DNA of 64,000 bases, taken from NCBI GenBank assembly GCA_036501625.1, contig DASXZY010000026.1, positions 9,914 to 73,913 of the forward strand, in the 5' to 3' direction. The stretch's first letter is position 1. Each line of letters starts with the position of its first letter. Shown piece after piece: positions 35,730-44,330 of this stretch. The notes beneath the pieces are model-generated. The model saw only the letters and a program-made list of their open reading frames with translations, was not told the DNA's origin and did not search any database. This DNA comes from Palsa-1400 sp036501625. Its GTDB lineage: Bacteria; Verrucomicrobiota; Verrucomicrobiia; Limisphaerales; Palsa-1400. Made by a program: the position numbers and the translations under genes.

Positions 35730-38174
35730 CTATTGCTTAACTGCGGCGCGATAGTATCGGCACGAAGCACTGGCCGGAGGCAGATCGGTAAAGACCGTGC
35801 TGCTGGCGGCGGACGCGTTGGTGAAAATCGGAACCCACTGGGCGAGATCGGACGAGGCCTGCACTGCGACCGTGCCCGAACCGGCAAAGCCGCCCAGGGC
35901 CAAGACGATGGCTCCGCCGGGGCCGGCTTGCGCGGAGAGAGATGGCGGCGGCGCGAGGAAAATCAAATTATTGACGGCAACGGCGTCCAAGCCGAAGTAA
36001 CTGCTGTCATTGCGAAAGCCGAATTCCAGCGGCGTGCTTGCGGACGAAGCGGCCGCCAGAAAGCTGAGGCTGGTCCATCCGGCCTGGCCCATGCTGGCAG
36101 CGTCAAATAGATTTGTGCCGTTCCACGACACTAGGAATTCGTTGGGCGTTTTCCCGTCCGGGCTGTCGAGCCAAAAGGAGAGAAGATAGGCCGCGCCGCT
36201 CGTGGTGGGCAGATTTTGAGAGAGGAAACCGAGCGAACCCGAGGGGCCAAGGGCTGCGCCGCCGCTGCCCGCGTGGACAAAGGCCGCGGCGCCCGATACG
36301 AAAGTGTCCGCCGTATTTCCGGCCAGGGTCCAATCCGCGAATGTGCCTGTTTCAAACCCGCCGTTTTGCACGAGTTGCGCGCCGCCCGGCTGCGCGACGC
36401 TCAAGACCGCGCCCGCGCTGGCCGTCGCGCCGGAGGCATTGCTGACCACGACGGCGTAGGTCCCGGCGCTGGCCGCGCCCGCGTTGGAAATGGCCAGCGC
36501 GCTCCCGCTGGCGGGCAGGGGGAGGCCGTTCTGGCTCCATTGATACGCGAGCGCGCCCGTGCCGGACGCGAAAACGGAAAAGCGGGCGGCGCCGCCGGCC
36601 AGGACGGTTTGATTTTGGGGCGGGATGAGGATCGCGGGAGTCCCGGTATTCGTCAAGACGAAGTTCGCGCCCCATACATTGCCGGTGGCCGCGGAGCCAT
36701 TTTGCGAAGCGCCCGTGGACCACTGATGGGACGCGTTGAGAAAGCCAGCCCGGCTGGCCGCCAGCGTGTAGGACGACGCCGATGGAAGCCTGGCCAGCGC
36801 GTAAATTCCATTGGCGCCGCTGACCGCCGTGAAAATGCCGCCGCCCGCGCGCGTGGCCGTCACGGCGGCCCCGGGAACGGCGTTGCCGGAGTAATCCACG
36901 ATGCGCCCGCTGATGATTTCGCCGCTGCCGCCGGGGTAGACATTGTAGATGCAGGACGAAATGTTGGTGTAGGTCAATTCGGCCGCCGTGTTGATGTCCG
37001 GCAAGGCGTACCAGCCGTTGTCCACGCCGGAATAGCCAAGGTTGAGATGATGATAGAGGACGCCGGCGAGGTAACCGTAGCCGTCGCACAGCACGCAATG
37101 CCCCTCCGACGGGCTGGACCAGATTCCGAACATGACGGGCAGGCGGGCGTCCAAATTAGGGTTGACGATGTTGATGAGATTGGGCGAAAGCGAAAGGGCC
37201 GGGTTGTCCTGGCCGGCCATGATGGCGTTGGAGTAAAGAAAGGTTCTGGTCAAAGCCTGGCGCGCGGCCGCTATGGTCGATTCCGAATCTCCCGCCGTGT
37301 AAGCCATGCTGATGGAAACCCCCGCGTCATGCGTCAACGCCCCAATGGCCTGGCATTGGGCGGCGCTGGGATTCTCCGGCACGATTGGCATGTTGCTCCA
37401 CGCGTAAGGACCTCCGGCGCCATCGCCGCCGCGCAGGCTCGCGAAGTTCTGGACGCCATTGATGCCGATGCCAAAGGTGTTGCTGCCGACCCCGGCGGTT
37501 GGAAATTGGAAATAATACATCATCTGCGCCATGGCGGTGGCGATGCAGCCGCAGGGATAATTGTCCACATTTCCCGCGGCAAACGGCGGCGTGAAATAAT
37601 TGTAACAGGCGGCGGTTGAATCATGGCCGACGGCCGTCTGGTCCCAAAGTGTTTGAAGGAAAGGCGCCACGGCCGGCGCCGCGACATTGGTGACCAAGTT
37701 GAATGCCTGTCCCGGCGGAGACTTTTCGCCTTCAGTAAAATGCCGCCACAGCCCGCGCGCGTGAACAAACGGGGCCGCGCCGGGATGCGCGCGAGCCAAG
37801 GCCAGGCGCGCCGGCAGGTCTTTGGCGGCCAATGCCCTCAATGCGTTTTGCGCGGAGACAGCAAACGATCCCTTCGCGCCAAAGGCCACGATCGGCTCAA
37901 TCTGATCATCCGCCGCCACCAGCACAAAACCGCCGCGCGCAAAATGGACTGCATAGTAAAGGTTTTGCCTCCGGGCATCCTTGACCGTCTCGGTGTCTCT
38001 GACAATCGGCCCGAGCTTTTCCGAAAAAGGCGCGGAGTCGCTGGCCAGCCAAGCGGCGACGAAATTGGTGGCGGAAGACAATCCGATCGGCGCCGCGGCG
38101 GCCGTCCCGGCGGCGCAGGCCAGAATGGCCATCCATGCGAGCTTTGGCCATTTGGTTGTTGGACGGGCCTTCAT
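35730..38174 (-). CDS. Exported C10 (streptopain-like) cysteine peptidase with accessory domains
   Basis: The protein has 814 aa. A signal peptide (AWMAILACAAGTAAAAP) precedes a propeptide (about 30-165; includes FVLVAADDQIEPIVAFGAKG). The peptidase domain has catalytic Cys210 (GCIATAMAQMM) and His359 (SEGHCVLCDGYG). Next come a carboxypeptidase-regulatory-like domain (about 415-480), an Ig-like domain (about 525-605, IPPQNQTVLAGG) and a CBM_4_9-like galactose-binding fold (about 612-740, VQNGGFETGTFADW). A C-terminal strand region seals it. It is likely a secreted protease with adhesion modules. Confidence 0.87.
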   Translation of the reverse strand: MKARPTTKWPKLAWMAILACAAGTAAAAPIGLSSATNFVAAWLASDSAPFSEKLGPIVRDTETVKDARRQNLYYAVHFARGGFVLVAADDQIEPIVAFGAKGSFAVSAQNALRALAAKDLPARLALARAHPGAAPFVHARGLWRHFTEGEKSPPGQAFNLVTNVAAPAVAPFLQTLWDQTAVGHDSTAACYNYFTPPFAAGNVDNYPCGCIATAMAQMMYYFQFPTAGVGSNTFGIGINGVQNFASLRGGDGAGGPYAWSNMPIVPENPSAAQCQAIGALTHDAGVSISMAYTAGDSESTIAAARQALTRTFLYSNAIMAGQDNPALSLSPNLINIVNPNLDARLPVMFGIWSSPSEGHCVLCDGYGYLAGVLYHHLNLGYSGVDNGWYALPDINTAAELTYTNISSCIYNVYPGGSGEIISGRIVDYSGNAVPGAAVTATRAGGGIFTAVSGANGIYALARLPSASSYTLAASRAGFLNASHQWSTGASQNGSAATGNVWGANFVLTNTGTPAILIPPQNQTVLAGGAARFSVFASGTGALAYQWSQNGLPLPASGSALAISNAGAASAGTYAVVVSNASGATASAGAVLSVAQPGGAQLVQNGGFETGTFADWTLAGNTADTFVSGAAAFVHAGSGGAALGPSGSLGFLSQNLPTTSGAAYLLSFWLDSPDGKTPNEFLVSWNGTNLFDAASMGQAGWTSLSFLAAASSASTPLEFGFRNDSSYFGLDAVAVNNLIFLAPPPSLSAQAGPGGAIVLALGGFAGSGTVAVQASSDLAQWVPIFTNASAASSTVFTDLPPASASCRYYRAAVKQ

Positions 38175-38240
38175 TGATCCTTTTGCCAGAATATCTCACG
38201 CAATCGAGCCAACAAGCCGCTTTTTGGAAAAAGAAAGATT

Positions 38241-38268
38241 TTTACACAATCGGCGCCTCGATTAACAT
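38241..38268 (+). promoter_or_regulatory. Putative promoter of the polysaccharide locus
   Basis: TTTACA (38241-38246) and TAACAT (38263-38268) are 16 bp apart in an AT-rich stretch between the C10 peptidase and the first gene of the locus. The -10 box ends 17 bp before the ATG at 38286. Confidence 0.4.
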
Positions 38269-38285
38269 CGCGATAACAATTTAAA

Positions 38286-38399
38286 ATGAAGGCCGCTGTC
38301 TTATGGACTCTTTTGCTCCTGCCCTTCCAAGGCTGGGCGGAAGCGCCTTGCAAAACTCACCCGTCATTGGAGGCGCGGCATTTGGACGCCTGCAAATGA
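38286..38399 (+). CDS. Small exported peptide coupled to a glycosyltransferase
   Basis: This is a 37-aa frame. The first 20 residues (MKAAVLWTLLLLPFQGWAEA) are a convincing signal peptide. The remaining 17 residues contain two cysteines 15 positions apart (CKTHPSLEARHLDAC) that could form a disulfide. The stop overlaps the glycosyltransferase start as ATGA (38396-38399). The gene begins just after the promoter-like boxes. It is too short for homology calls; it could be a true small protein or a leader peptide that couples translation. Confidence 0.45.
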   Translation: MKAAVLWTLLLLPFQGWAEAPCKTHPSLEARHLDACK

Positions 38400-39562
38400 A
38401 GCCGTCCCCCCCGCTGCGGATACTGCAAGCTTCCGCCGAGCCGATTGCCAACCTCGGAGGAGTCGGCAAAATTGTCCAATGGGTGTCGGGCGAACTTGTC
38501 AAACATCATCGCGTCAGCCTGGCCGCGCCGGATGCCTGTTCGTCAGAGATTCCCGCGGTCCTGGCCGAACGATTGGAGAACAGGATCACCATTCCCGCCG
38601 CCAAATGGGATGCCGCGTCGCGCCGCCAGTTCGTTCAACAAATCAAATCGGGGAACTACGACCTGGTTCACTTTCACGGAGGGACATTTAGTTTTGACTC
38701 GCATTTGCCCTGGCGCAGCCCGCTCCACCGGCTGGGACGGCAGCCTTGGATTCTGTCCAATCACTACGTGCAATCGTTGACAGCGGGCCTGTTTCCGGCG
38801 AAGTATCCGCGCGCGGGCAAGCTGCTGAAATCCGCCCTGGCGTGGACATCCAAGGCGTATTTGCTTGCTCGCTCCCGCCAGGAGGTTTTTGACTCCGACG
38901 AAAACCGGGGATTGATCGGCAAATGGTTTCCCTGGGCAAAATCAAAAATGCGAACGATCTACCACTCCGGCCTGGAAGGATCGCCGCCCGGCCCGGCGCT
39001 GGCGCCAGAGGTGGTGACCATCGCCAATCTGGGGCACATCGCGTGGCGAAAAGGGCAGCCTGATTTGCTCACGGCCTTCAGTCTCGTGCGGCCAAAATTT
39101 CCGCGGCTGAAGCTGGTGCTGGCCGGCCCCCTCGTGGACGAGGATTGCACTCAGTGGATGCGAAATGAAATCCGGCGGCTGAATCTGGGAGGCGCCGTGC
39201 TGCTGCCCGGAGGACTGAACGACAAAGCGGCCTTCTGGCCGGCGGTGGATATTTACGTGCAGCCTTCGCGATTCGAGGGCGCGCCGATCGCATTAATGGA
39301 GGCGCTCTGGATGGGCAAGCCGGCCATCGGCACGAGAGTTTCCGGCATTCCCGAAATCATCGAGGATGAGATGAGCGGACTGCTGGTTGAATCCGGCCGG
39401 CCGGAGGCGATGGCGGCAGCCATTGAACGGCTAATCTTTGAGTTTGATACCCGCCGCCGCTTCAGTGAGCATGGCCCCCGGCGCATCCAGGCCCAGGGCA
39501 TGACCCGCGCGCAGATGTCCCGAAATTACGCCGAATTATACGACGCCGTTTTGAGCCGTTGA
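38396..39562 (+). CDS. GT4-type glycosyltransferase
   Basis: The protein has 388 aa from ATG 38396; the open frame reaches 38303 but that part overlaps the small peptide gene out of frame. It has a GT-B layout: the N-terminal half opens with LRILQASAEPIANLGGVGKI, and the C-terminal half has GLNDKAAFWPAVDIYVQPS, then the EX7E donor-site motif in FEGAPIALMEALWMGKPAIG followed by TRVSGIPEIIEDE. It should transfer a nucleotide-activated sugar in the cytoplasm. The stop overlaps the next start (TTGA). It is the first transferase in a surface polysaccharide locus. Confidence 0.88.
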   Translation: MKPSPPLRILQASAEPIANLGGVGKIVQWVSGELVKHHRVSLAAPDACSSEIPAVLAERLENRITIPAAKWDAASRRQFVQQIKSGNYDLVHFHGGTFSFDSHLPWRSPLHRLGRQPWILSNHYVQSLTAGLFPAKYPRAGKLLKSALAWTSKAYLLARSRQEVFDSDENRGLIGKWFPWAKSKMRTIYHSGLEGSPPGPALAPEVVTIANLGHIAWRKGQPDLLTAFSLVRPKFPRLKLVLAGPLVDEDCTQWMRNEIRRLNLGGAVLLPGGLNDKAAFWPAVDIYVQPSRFEGAPIALMEALWMGKPAIGTRVSGIPEIIEDEMSGLLVESGRPEAMAAAIERLIFEFDTRRRFSEHGPRRIQAQGMTRAQMSRNYAELYDAVLSR

Positions 39563-40749
39563 ACACAACCACCTTCAGCCCGGAAAGTTTTGCGGCCGCG
39601 TCGTGGGCGCGTTGCGGGCACGATTATTTTGCCAGGGCGCTGGAGAGGCGCGGGTTGCTCGCGTTTTACGCGCTGGCCACCCGCCGGGGAACCGAGGGAG
39701 TTTTGCCTCAGCACACCCGGCTCAAACCCGGCTTGGGGCTGCTGAGTTACGCCGCGAGCCGATGCTTTCCCGTCTTCCAGGCGGAATCGTTTCGCTTTCG
39801 CCTTTATCCGCATTTTGATCGCTGGGTGCGGTCGCTCATGCGGCCCGGCCAGCATCTGGTGACGAGTTTCGCCTTCGCCAACTCAGCCATGCGATGGTCG
39901 AAAGAGCACGGGGGGAAAACTTTTATTGACGCCGAAAATTCCCATCCCCGCTGCTTCTGGAAGCTTTTGACCGAGGAACAGAAGGCATGGGATTCGCCCT
40001 ATCCGCCGGTCGCGCGGCATTTCAATGAACGCGGCCTGGAGAGCCTTGAACATTGTGATTACGTCTTCACGTGCAGCCCTTTCGTAAGGGATTCGTTTTT
40101 GGAGCAGGGCTGGGACCCGGGACGGTTGCTGCCCTACGATTTGCCGTTGAATCTGGATTGGTTCAAGCCCTCTGGCGCGGAACGGCCACCCTCGCGGCCT
40201 TTAACTCTTCTCAACACCGGCGCGTTGTGCCTGCGGAAAGGAACGCCCTATTTGCTGGAAGCCTTTCGCTTGATTCGCAAGGAGGAGCCGGAGGCCATTT
40301 TGCGTTTGACAGAGTCAGTGCGCGATGACGCCCGCCCGATTCTGCGCCGTTACGCGGATTTGCCGATCGATTGGGCGCCGCCATTCAATCTTCGGTTCGA
40401 GGATCAGCGCGCGCGCTATGTGGAGCGGTATCAGACTTCGGACATTTTTGTCTTTCCCACCATTGAAGAAGGCTTCGCGTTCGTAGTGAAGGAGGCGATG
40501 GCGTGCGGCCTGCCGGTCATCACGACCAGAAACAGCGGAGCTTCAGACCTCATTGTGCCGGGAGCGAATGGCGAGATTGTGCCCATTCGGAATCCCGCGG
40601 CGGTGGCGGAAGCGGTGTTGAAGTGGTGGGCCAAAATCCGCGCGGGAGACAGGACTCAAAACGTTCAGCAGCTTCGCGCGGCGATCAGTTTTGAGTCCTT
40701 TGAAAAAACCGTCATGGGCCATCTGGCGTCGATTGGGACTCTGCCTTAG
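39559..40749 (+). CDS. Second GT4-type glycosyltransferase
   Basis: The protein has 396 aa with a TTG start at 39559 overlapping the preceding TGA. The C-terminal half carries FPTIEEGFAFVVKEAMACGL (EX7E) then PVITTRNSGASDLIVPGANG. The N-terminal half has a DAENSHPRCFW segment and FTCSPFVRDSFLEQGW, typical of acceptor-side GT-B folds. The two transferases differ in sequence and probably add different sugars. The gene is convergent with the flippase gene. Confidence 0.87.
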   Translation: MNTTTFSPESFAAASWARCGHDYFARALERRGLLAFYALATRRGTEGVLPQHTRLKPGLGLLSYAASRCFPVFQAESFRFRLYPHFDRWVRSLMRPGQHLVTSFAFANSAMRWSKEHGGKTFIDAENSHPRCFWKLLTEEQKAWDSPYPPVARHFNERGLESLEHCDYVFTCSPFVRDSFLEQGWDPGRLLPYDLPLNLDWFKPSGAERPPSRPLTLLNTGALCLRKGTPYLLEAFRLIRKEEPEAILRLTESVRDDARPILRRYADLPIDWAPPFNLRFEDQRARYVERYQTSDIFVFPTIEEGFAFVVKEAMACGLPVITTRNSGASDLIVPGANGEIVPIRNPAAVAEAVLKWWAKIRAGDRTQNVQQLRAAISFESFEKTVMGHLASIGTLP

Positions 40750-40759
40750 TGTTTTCAAC

Positions 40760-42313
40760 TCACGTTTCTGGATGAGCCGCGCCCATGCGAGTGAGGAGCG
40801 GCTTGGCCCAATTCGGCGCTTGCCGGCAAGCATCGGCCCGAACGGATGAAGCCAGGCCGTGGCGCAAAAACATTAAAGCCGTCCACAGTCCCACGACCCC
40901 GCCCCGCAAGACAAGCTGCTCCAAAGCCGGGAGATTCCTGGTAAACAGCCACACCGCCGCGGCCACGGGCGCCACCGTGGCGGCCAGCAAAAACGTGCTC
41001 TTGTGCCATGCCGCCAATTGTTTCCATGTCAAATGAAAATAGTCGCGGCTTCTCCAAAGCCCGTAGGGCGTCGTGCAGCAAAGACTGCACACAATTGAAG
41101 TCAGCAGCATTACCGTGATGCCGCCATAGCCGTGAAAGAGAATCGTCACGCCAATAAACGCAATCCCCTCGACGAAATATAGATAGCGCAGCCCGTGAAG
41201 ATTTTTGGTTTGCCCAACAAGCCCAGTGTGCAATTTGACAGTCACGGTGATGATCAGCCAGAAGGCCAGCAGCACGTCATTGATAACCCGCCAATGGATT
41301 TCCCCCTTGGTCCAAATATGGACAAAAGGGGCATTGGTGACGGCGAAAATCGCTCCGGCCGCCACGGCCAAATTAATGGACAGGATGGTGACATCGCGAA
41401 AGCGTTTCAACAATTGCGCGCGCTCGCCGCGCACCATCATTTCCGCCAGAGCGGAGGTGGAATAATCGAAAACCCGGCCAATGACCTGCACCGGAATGGC
41501 GAAGGCGCGGGTGCAGACGGTCCAAATCACAGACGCTTCCAGGCCAATCAGCGGAGTCAGGAGGAGCACCTGGCTGAAATTGACAAATTGAGCGCCAAGC
41601 ATGTAAAGAAAAATGTCCTGGCCAAAGGCGAACAGCTCGCGGAATTTCTCCCAGGACGCCTCTCCCCATTGGCCCTCGCGCGGCAGCAGTTTCAATTTCC
41701 CACAATAGATCACGCACAAAATCAGGATGGTCAGGACGCCCGCCGCCTGCCCCCATATCAGGCTGAACACGCCGACTCCGTGCGCGAAGCCCCACCAGAC
41801 AACCGCGCCGTTCGCGGCCAATCCCGCCGAACCGCTGTAATTGCCGACGTCGAACCGCTGATTCGCGGTCAGGATCAGCGACACAATGCGCGTGGCGAAC
41901 ATTCCCGCCGTAACGCAGCACTGGCCGATCACCAGCCAAAAGAATTTCCCACGCAAAGGCGGTGATATGCGCTCCAGCGGCCCCAGCACAAACGCCAGCC
42001 CAATGCCAACCACCACAATCAACGCCGCCTGGGCCAGGCCAACCAAGGCGCTGGTCTTGATGATGCCGCCGTATTCCTCCGGTTTCTGGTGGTCTTTGTA
42101 GTCGATGAGAATCCGCGCCGCCGCGCCGCTCATCCCCAAGTCCAACAACGCGACATAGCCGGCGATCGTGGCTACGGGCATCGACAGCCCATACTCGTCT
42201 GTGGACAAGTAATGCAACGCCAGCCGCACCGTGATCAGCGTGAACAGGGTGTTCACTCCCAACTGCGCGTAGCCAGACAGCAGCGAATGAGTGAATCTTC
42301 GGACTCGCGACAT
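40760..42313 (-). CDS. Wzx-like polysaccharide flippase
   Basis: The protein has 517 aa from ATG 42313. I prefer this start because MSRVRRFTHS begins the family's usual amphipathic N-terminus; a frame extending to 42364 exists. About 12-14 hydrophobic segments are visible, for example AALIVVVGIGLAFVLGPL and LLTSIVCSLCC. LDLGMSGAAARILIDYKD is the family's first cytoplasmic loop. It moves lipid-linked oligosaccharides to the outer face of the inner membrane. It is the only gene of the locus on the minus strand. Confidence 0.88.
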   Translation of the reverse strand: MSRVRRFTHSLLSGYAQLGVNTLFTLITVRLALHYLSTDEYGLSMPVATIAGYVALLDLGMSGAAARILIDYKDHQKPEEYGGIIKTSALVGLAQAALIVVVGIGLAFVLGPLERISPPLRGKFFWLVIGQCCVTAGMFATRIVSLILTANQRFDVGNYSGSAGLAANGAVVWWGFAHGVGVFSLIWGQAAGVLTILILCVIYCGKLKLLPREGQWGEASWEKFRELFAFGQDIFLYMLGAQFVNFSQVLLLTPLIGLEASVIWTVCTRAFAIPVQVIGRVFDYSTSALAEMMVRGERAQLLKRFRDVTILSINLAVAAGAIFAVTNAPFVHIWTKGEIHWRVINDVLLAFWLIITVTVKLHTGLVGQTKNLHGLRYLYFVEGIAFIGVTILFHGYGGITVMLLTSIVCSLCCTTPYGLWRSRDYFHLTWKQLAAWHKSTFLLAATVAPVAAAVWLFTRNLPALEQLVLRGGVVGLWTALMFLRHGLASSVRADACRQAPNWAKPLLTRMGAAHPET

Positions 42314-42658
42314 ATTAAAAACGCCTGGAACACGCGGCGCTGCCATTTCGTGCCGCGCCATCAACCCTGCTGGAGATGCCTTTTCGCATTTGATTTATTG
42401 TGTTCAATATCTTCCTTCAAAACCAGCTTTCTGTGGCGCTGAACCGGCAGCGGGAGGAAAGCCGGCCTTAAGGTTCCGATGGCTTTAGACCGGCCAGCCG
42501 CCCGTCTGTTCGGCTGTATTTGAAAAAATGTTGAACGATTTCGGAAACACCCGGTCATCTACTTTGTGCTACAAAGTAAAGTCGATTTCGGGCGGCTGGA
42601 TATTCCCGCCGATGAACCATTTCGCAGAAAGCTTCCGGCCCGCTGGCGGCCCAAGGCG
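42314..42658. other. Divergent intergenic region of the polysaccharide locus
   Basis: About 345 bp separate the flippase and radical SAM starts. It contains a perfect operator-like palindrome at 42560-42578. No tRNA or small gene is seen. An open frame of the radical SAM gene extends into it up to 42566, but this would begin inside the palindrome and carries no family sequence. Confidence 0.45.
42560..42578. promoter_or_regulatory. Operator-like palindrome TACTTTGT-GCT-ACAAAGTA
   Basis: Perfect 8-bp arms TACTTTGT (42560-42567) and ACAAAGTA (42571-42578) are separated by GCT. It lies 81 bp before the radical SAM start and 247 bp from the flippase start. Compactness and symmetry indicate a binding site for a dimeric HTH repressor such as a PadR- or MarR-type protein. 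No such regulator is encoded in the window. Confidence 0.5.
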
Positions 42659-44149
42659 ATGATTTCTCCGCCGGCTTTGTCCTCGGAGCCGCCGGTGGGA
42701 CCTTGCGAGCCGCGATTCGCGCTGCTCGTCAACCCGTTTTATCCGAAAGACCCGCACGCCAGTTTCGGCAAGCATGTGCTGACGCCGACCCTGGCCTTAA
42801 CGAGCGTCGCGGCAGCCACGCCTTCTCACTGGCGCGTCGCCTGCTGGGACGAGAACCTGTTGCAAGGGCCGCCGCCGTCCGAGCCGGCTCCGCAAGTCGT
42901 TGGAATTACAGTGCATTTGACATTCGCGCGGCGCGCCTATGAGCTGGCGGCGTGGTTTCGGACGCGCGGGGCTGCCGTCGTGCTGGGCGGTCTGCACGCG
43001 CTATCCTGCCCGGATGAAGTCGCGCCGCACACGGATGCCGTGGCCATTGGCGATGGCGTTCAGCTTTGGCCGAAAATTCTGGCGGATTTCGAAGCCGGCC
43101 GTCTGAAGAAAATCTATCGGGCCGATTACACCACCGAATACCGACTGGACCCGCCCGCGCGGCGCGACCTCGTGCCTCGGCGCAGTTTTCTGACCACGGC
43201 CAGCCTCATTGCCACGCGCGGCTGCCACAATCGCTGCGGCTTTTGTTACCTGGCCACGGACGGGCTGCGGATGCCTTACCGGATGCGCGATCCCGAACAA
43301 GTCGCGAGCGAATTTCGTGACACCAATGAACCGTACGCGGTCTTCATTGACAACAACCTGGGTTCAAAGCCGGAATACTTGCGCCAATTGTGCCGCGCTC
43401 TGCGTCCACTGGAGAAAATCTGGAGCGCCGCCGTGACGCTGGATGTTTCCGATGATCCGTCGCTGATTCGCGAGATGGCGCTGGCAGGTTGCACCGGCGT
43501 TTTCATCGGCTTCGAGTCGCTGTCCGATTCCAATCTCAGCGCGGCGCAAAAGAGGACTCCCCGCACCGATGATTATGCGCGGCGCGTCGGCATTTTTCAT
43601 GCGAATGGAATTCAGGTCAACGGAAGCTTCGTCCTCGGCTTCGACGATGATCGCAAGGAGTGTTTTTCCCGGTTCGCGCAATGGATCGAAGAGAACCGGC
43701 TCGAATGCGCGACCTTTCACATTCTCACGCCCTATCCGGGGACACCGCTTTTTCATGACATGGAACGGCAGGGCCGGCTGCTGCACAAGAACTGGTCTTT
43801 TTACGATACGGCGCATGTTGTTTTTCAGCCCCGGCACATGACGCCGGACGAGTTGCAGCAGGGTTATCAATGGCTGTATCACCGGCTGTTTTCCCATGCG
43901 TCCATATGGAGAAGGCGCCCGCACGACCCGCGCGCCATTTTGCCCTATCTTGCGATGAGCTATTTGTACAAGAAATCCAATTTCCTTTGGCACACACTTA
44001 TTCGGAGCAACCTCACTCACGCGGTCTGGCGACCCATTGTGGAGTGGACTCGGCGGCGCCACATCAAATTCCGCGCGAGGCTCGCAGTTTCGAATCTGGC
44101 CGGCGCGGTTCCGGTTCGCGTGCAAAGCATCGTCACCGCCGGCGTGTAG
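42659..44149 (+). CDS. B12-binding domain radical SAM protein
   Basis: The protein has 496 aa from ATG 42659. The N-terminal about 160 residues have a cobalamin-binding Rossmann layout (FALLVNPFYPKDPHASFGKH ... VVGITVHLTFARRAYELA ... AAVVLGGLHALSCPDEV). The [4Fe-4S] cysteines are Cys189, Cys193 and Cys196 (RGCHNRCGFC), binding S-adenosylmethionine. The radical SAM barrel continues to about 400, with GFESLSDSNLSAAQKRTPR. It resembles enzymes that methylate unactivated carbons on lipids or glycans. The substrate is unknown, but the context suggests lipid or cell-surface modification. Confidence 0.88.
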   Translation: MISPPALSSEPPVGPCEPRFALLVNPFYPKDPHASFGKHVLTPTLALTSVAAATPSHWRVACWDENLLQGPPPSEPAPQVVGITVHLTFARRAYELAAWFRTRGAAVVLGGLHALSCPDEVAPHTDAVAIGDGVQLWPKILADFEAGRLKKIYRADYTTEYRLDPPARRDLVPRRSFLTTASLIATRGCHNRCGFCYLATDGLRMPYRMRDPEQVASEFRDTNEPYAVFIDNNLGSKPEYLRQLCRALRPLEKIWSAAVTLDVSDDPSLIREMALAGCTGVFIGFESLSDSNLSAAQKRTPRTDDYARRVGIFHANGIQVNGSFVLGFDDDRKECFSRFAQWIEENRLECATFHILTPYPGTPLFHDMERQGRLLHKNWSFYDTAHVVFQPRHMTPDELQQGYQWLYHRLFSHASIWRRRPHDPRAILPYLAMSYLYKKSNFLWHTLIRSNLTHAVWRPIVEWTRRRHIKFRARLAVSNLAGAVPVRVQSIVTAGV

Positions 44150-44215
44150 CTGCCAGCCCAGCCGCCATGAAGAATTTTGCCCCACCCACCGCCCCCCGCC
44201 TCATTTTTGAATGGC

Positions 44216-44242
44216 TTGACTTCGCGAATTCCCCCATAAAAT
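44216..44242 (+). promoter_or_regulatory. Putative promoter of the GT61-FkbM pair
   Basis: TTGACT (44216-44221) is followed after 15 bp by TAAAAT (44237-44242); shifting the -35 by one base gives a 16-bp spacer. The start codon of the GT61 gene is 89 bp downstream. It is the only AT-rich interval in the local sequence. Confidence 0.35.
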
Positions 44243-44330
44243 ATTGGGTAATTGATTGGCCATTTTGTCTTACAGTCGAATTCGATTTGAACTTCGGCGG
44301 GCGCCCTTGATTCATTGGCCTTTGCAATGG

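Noticed and set aside
36216..37619. 467-codon plus-strand frame inside the C10 peptidase
   Set aside because: It is Arg/Gly/Ala-rich noise opposite a coherent multi-domain protein.
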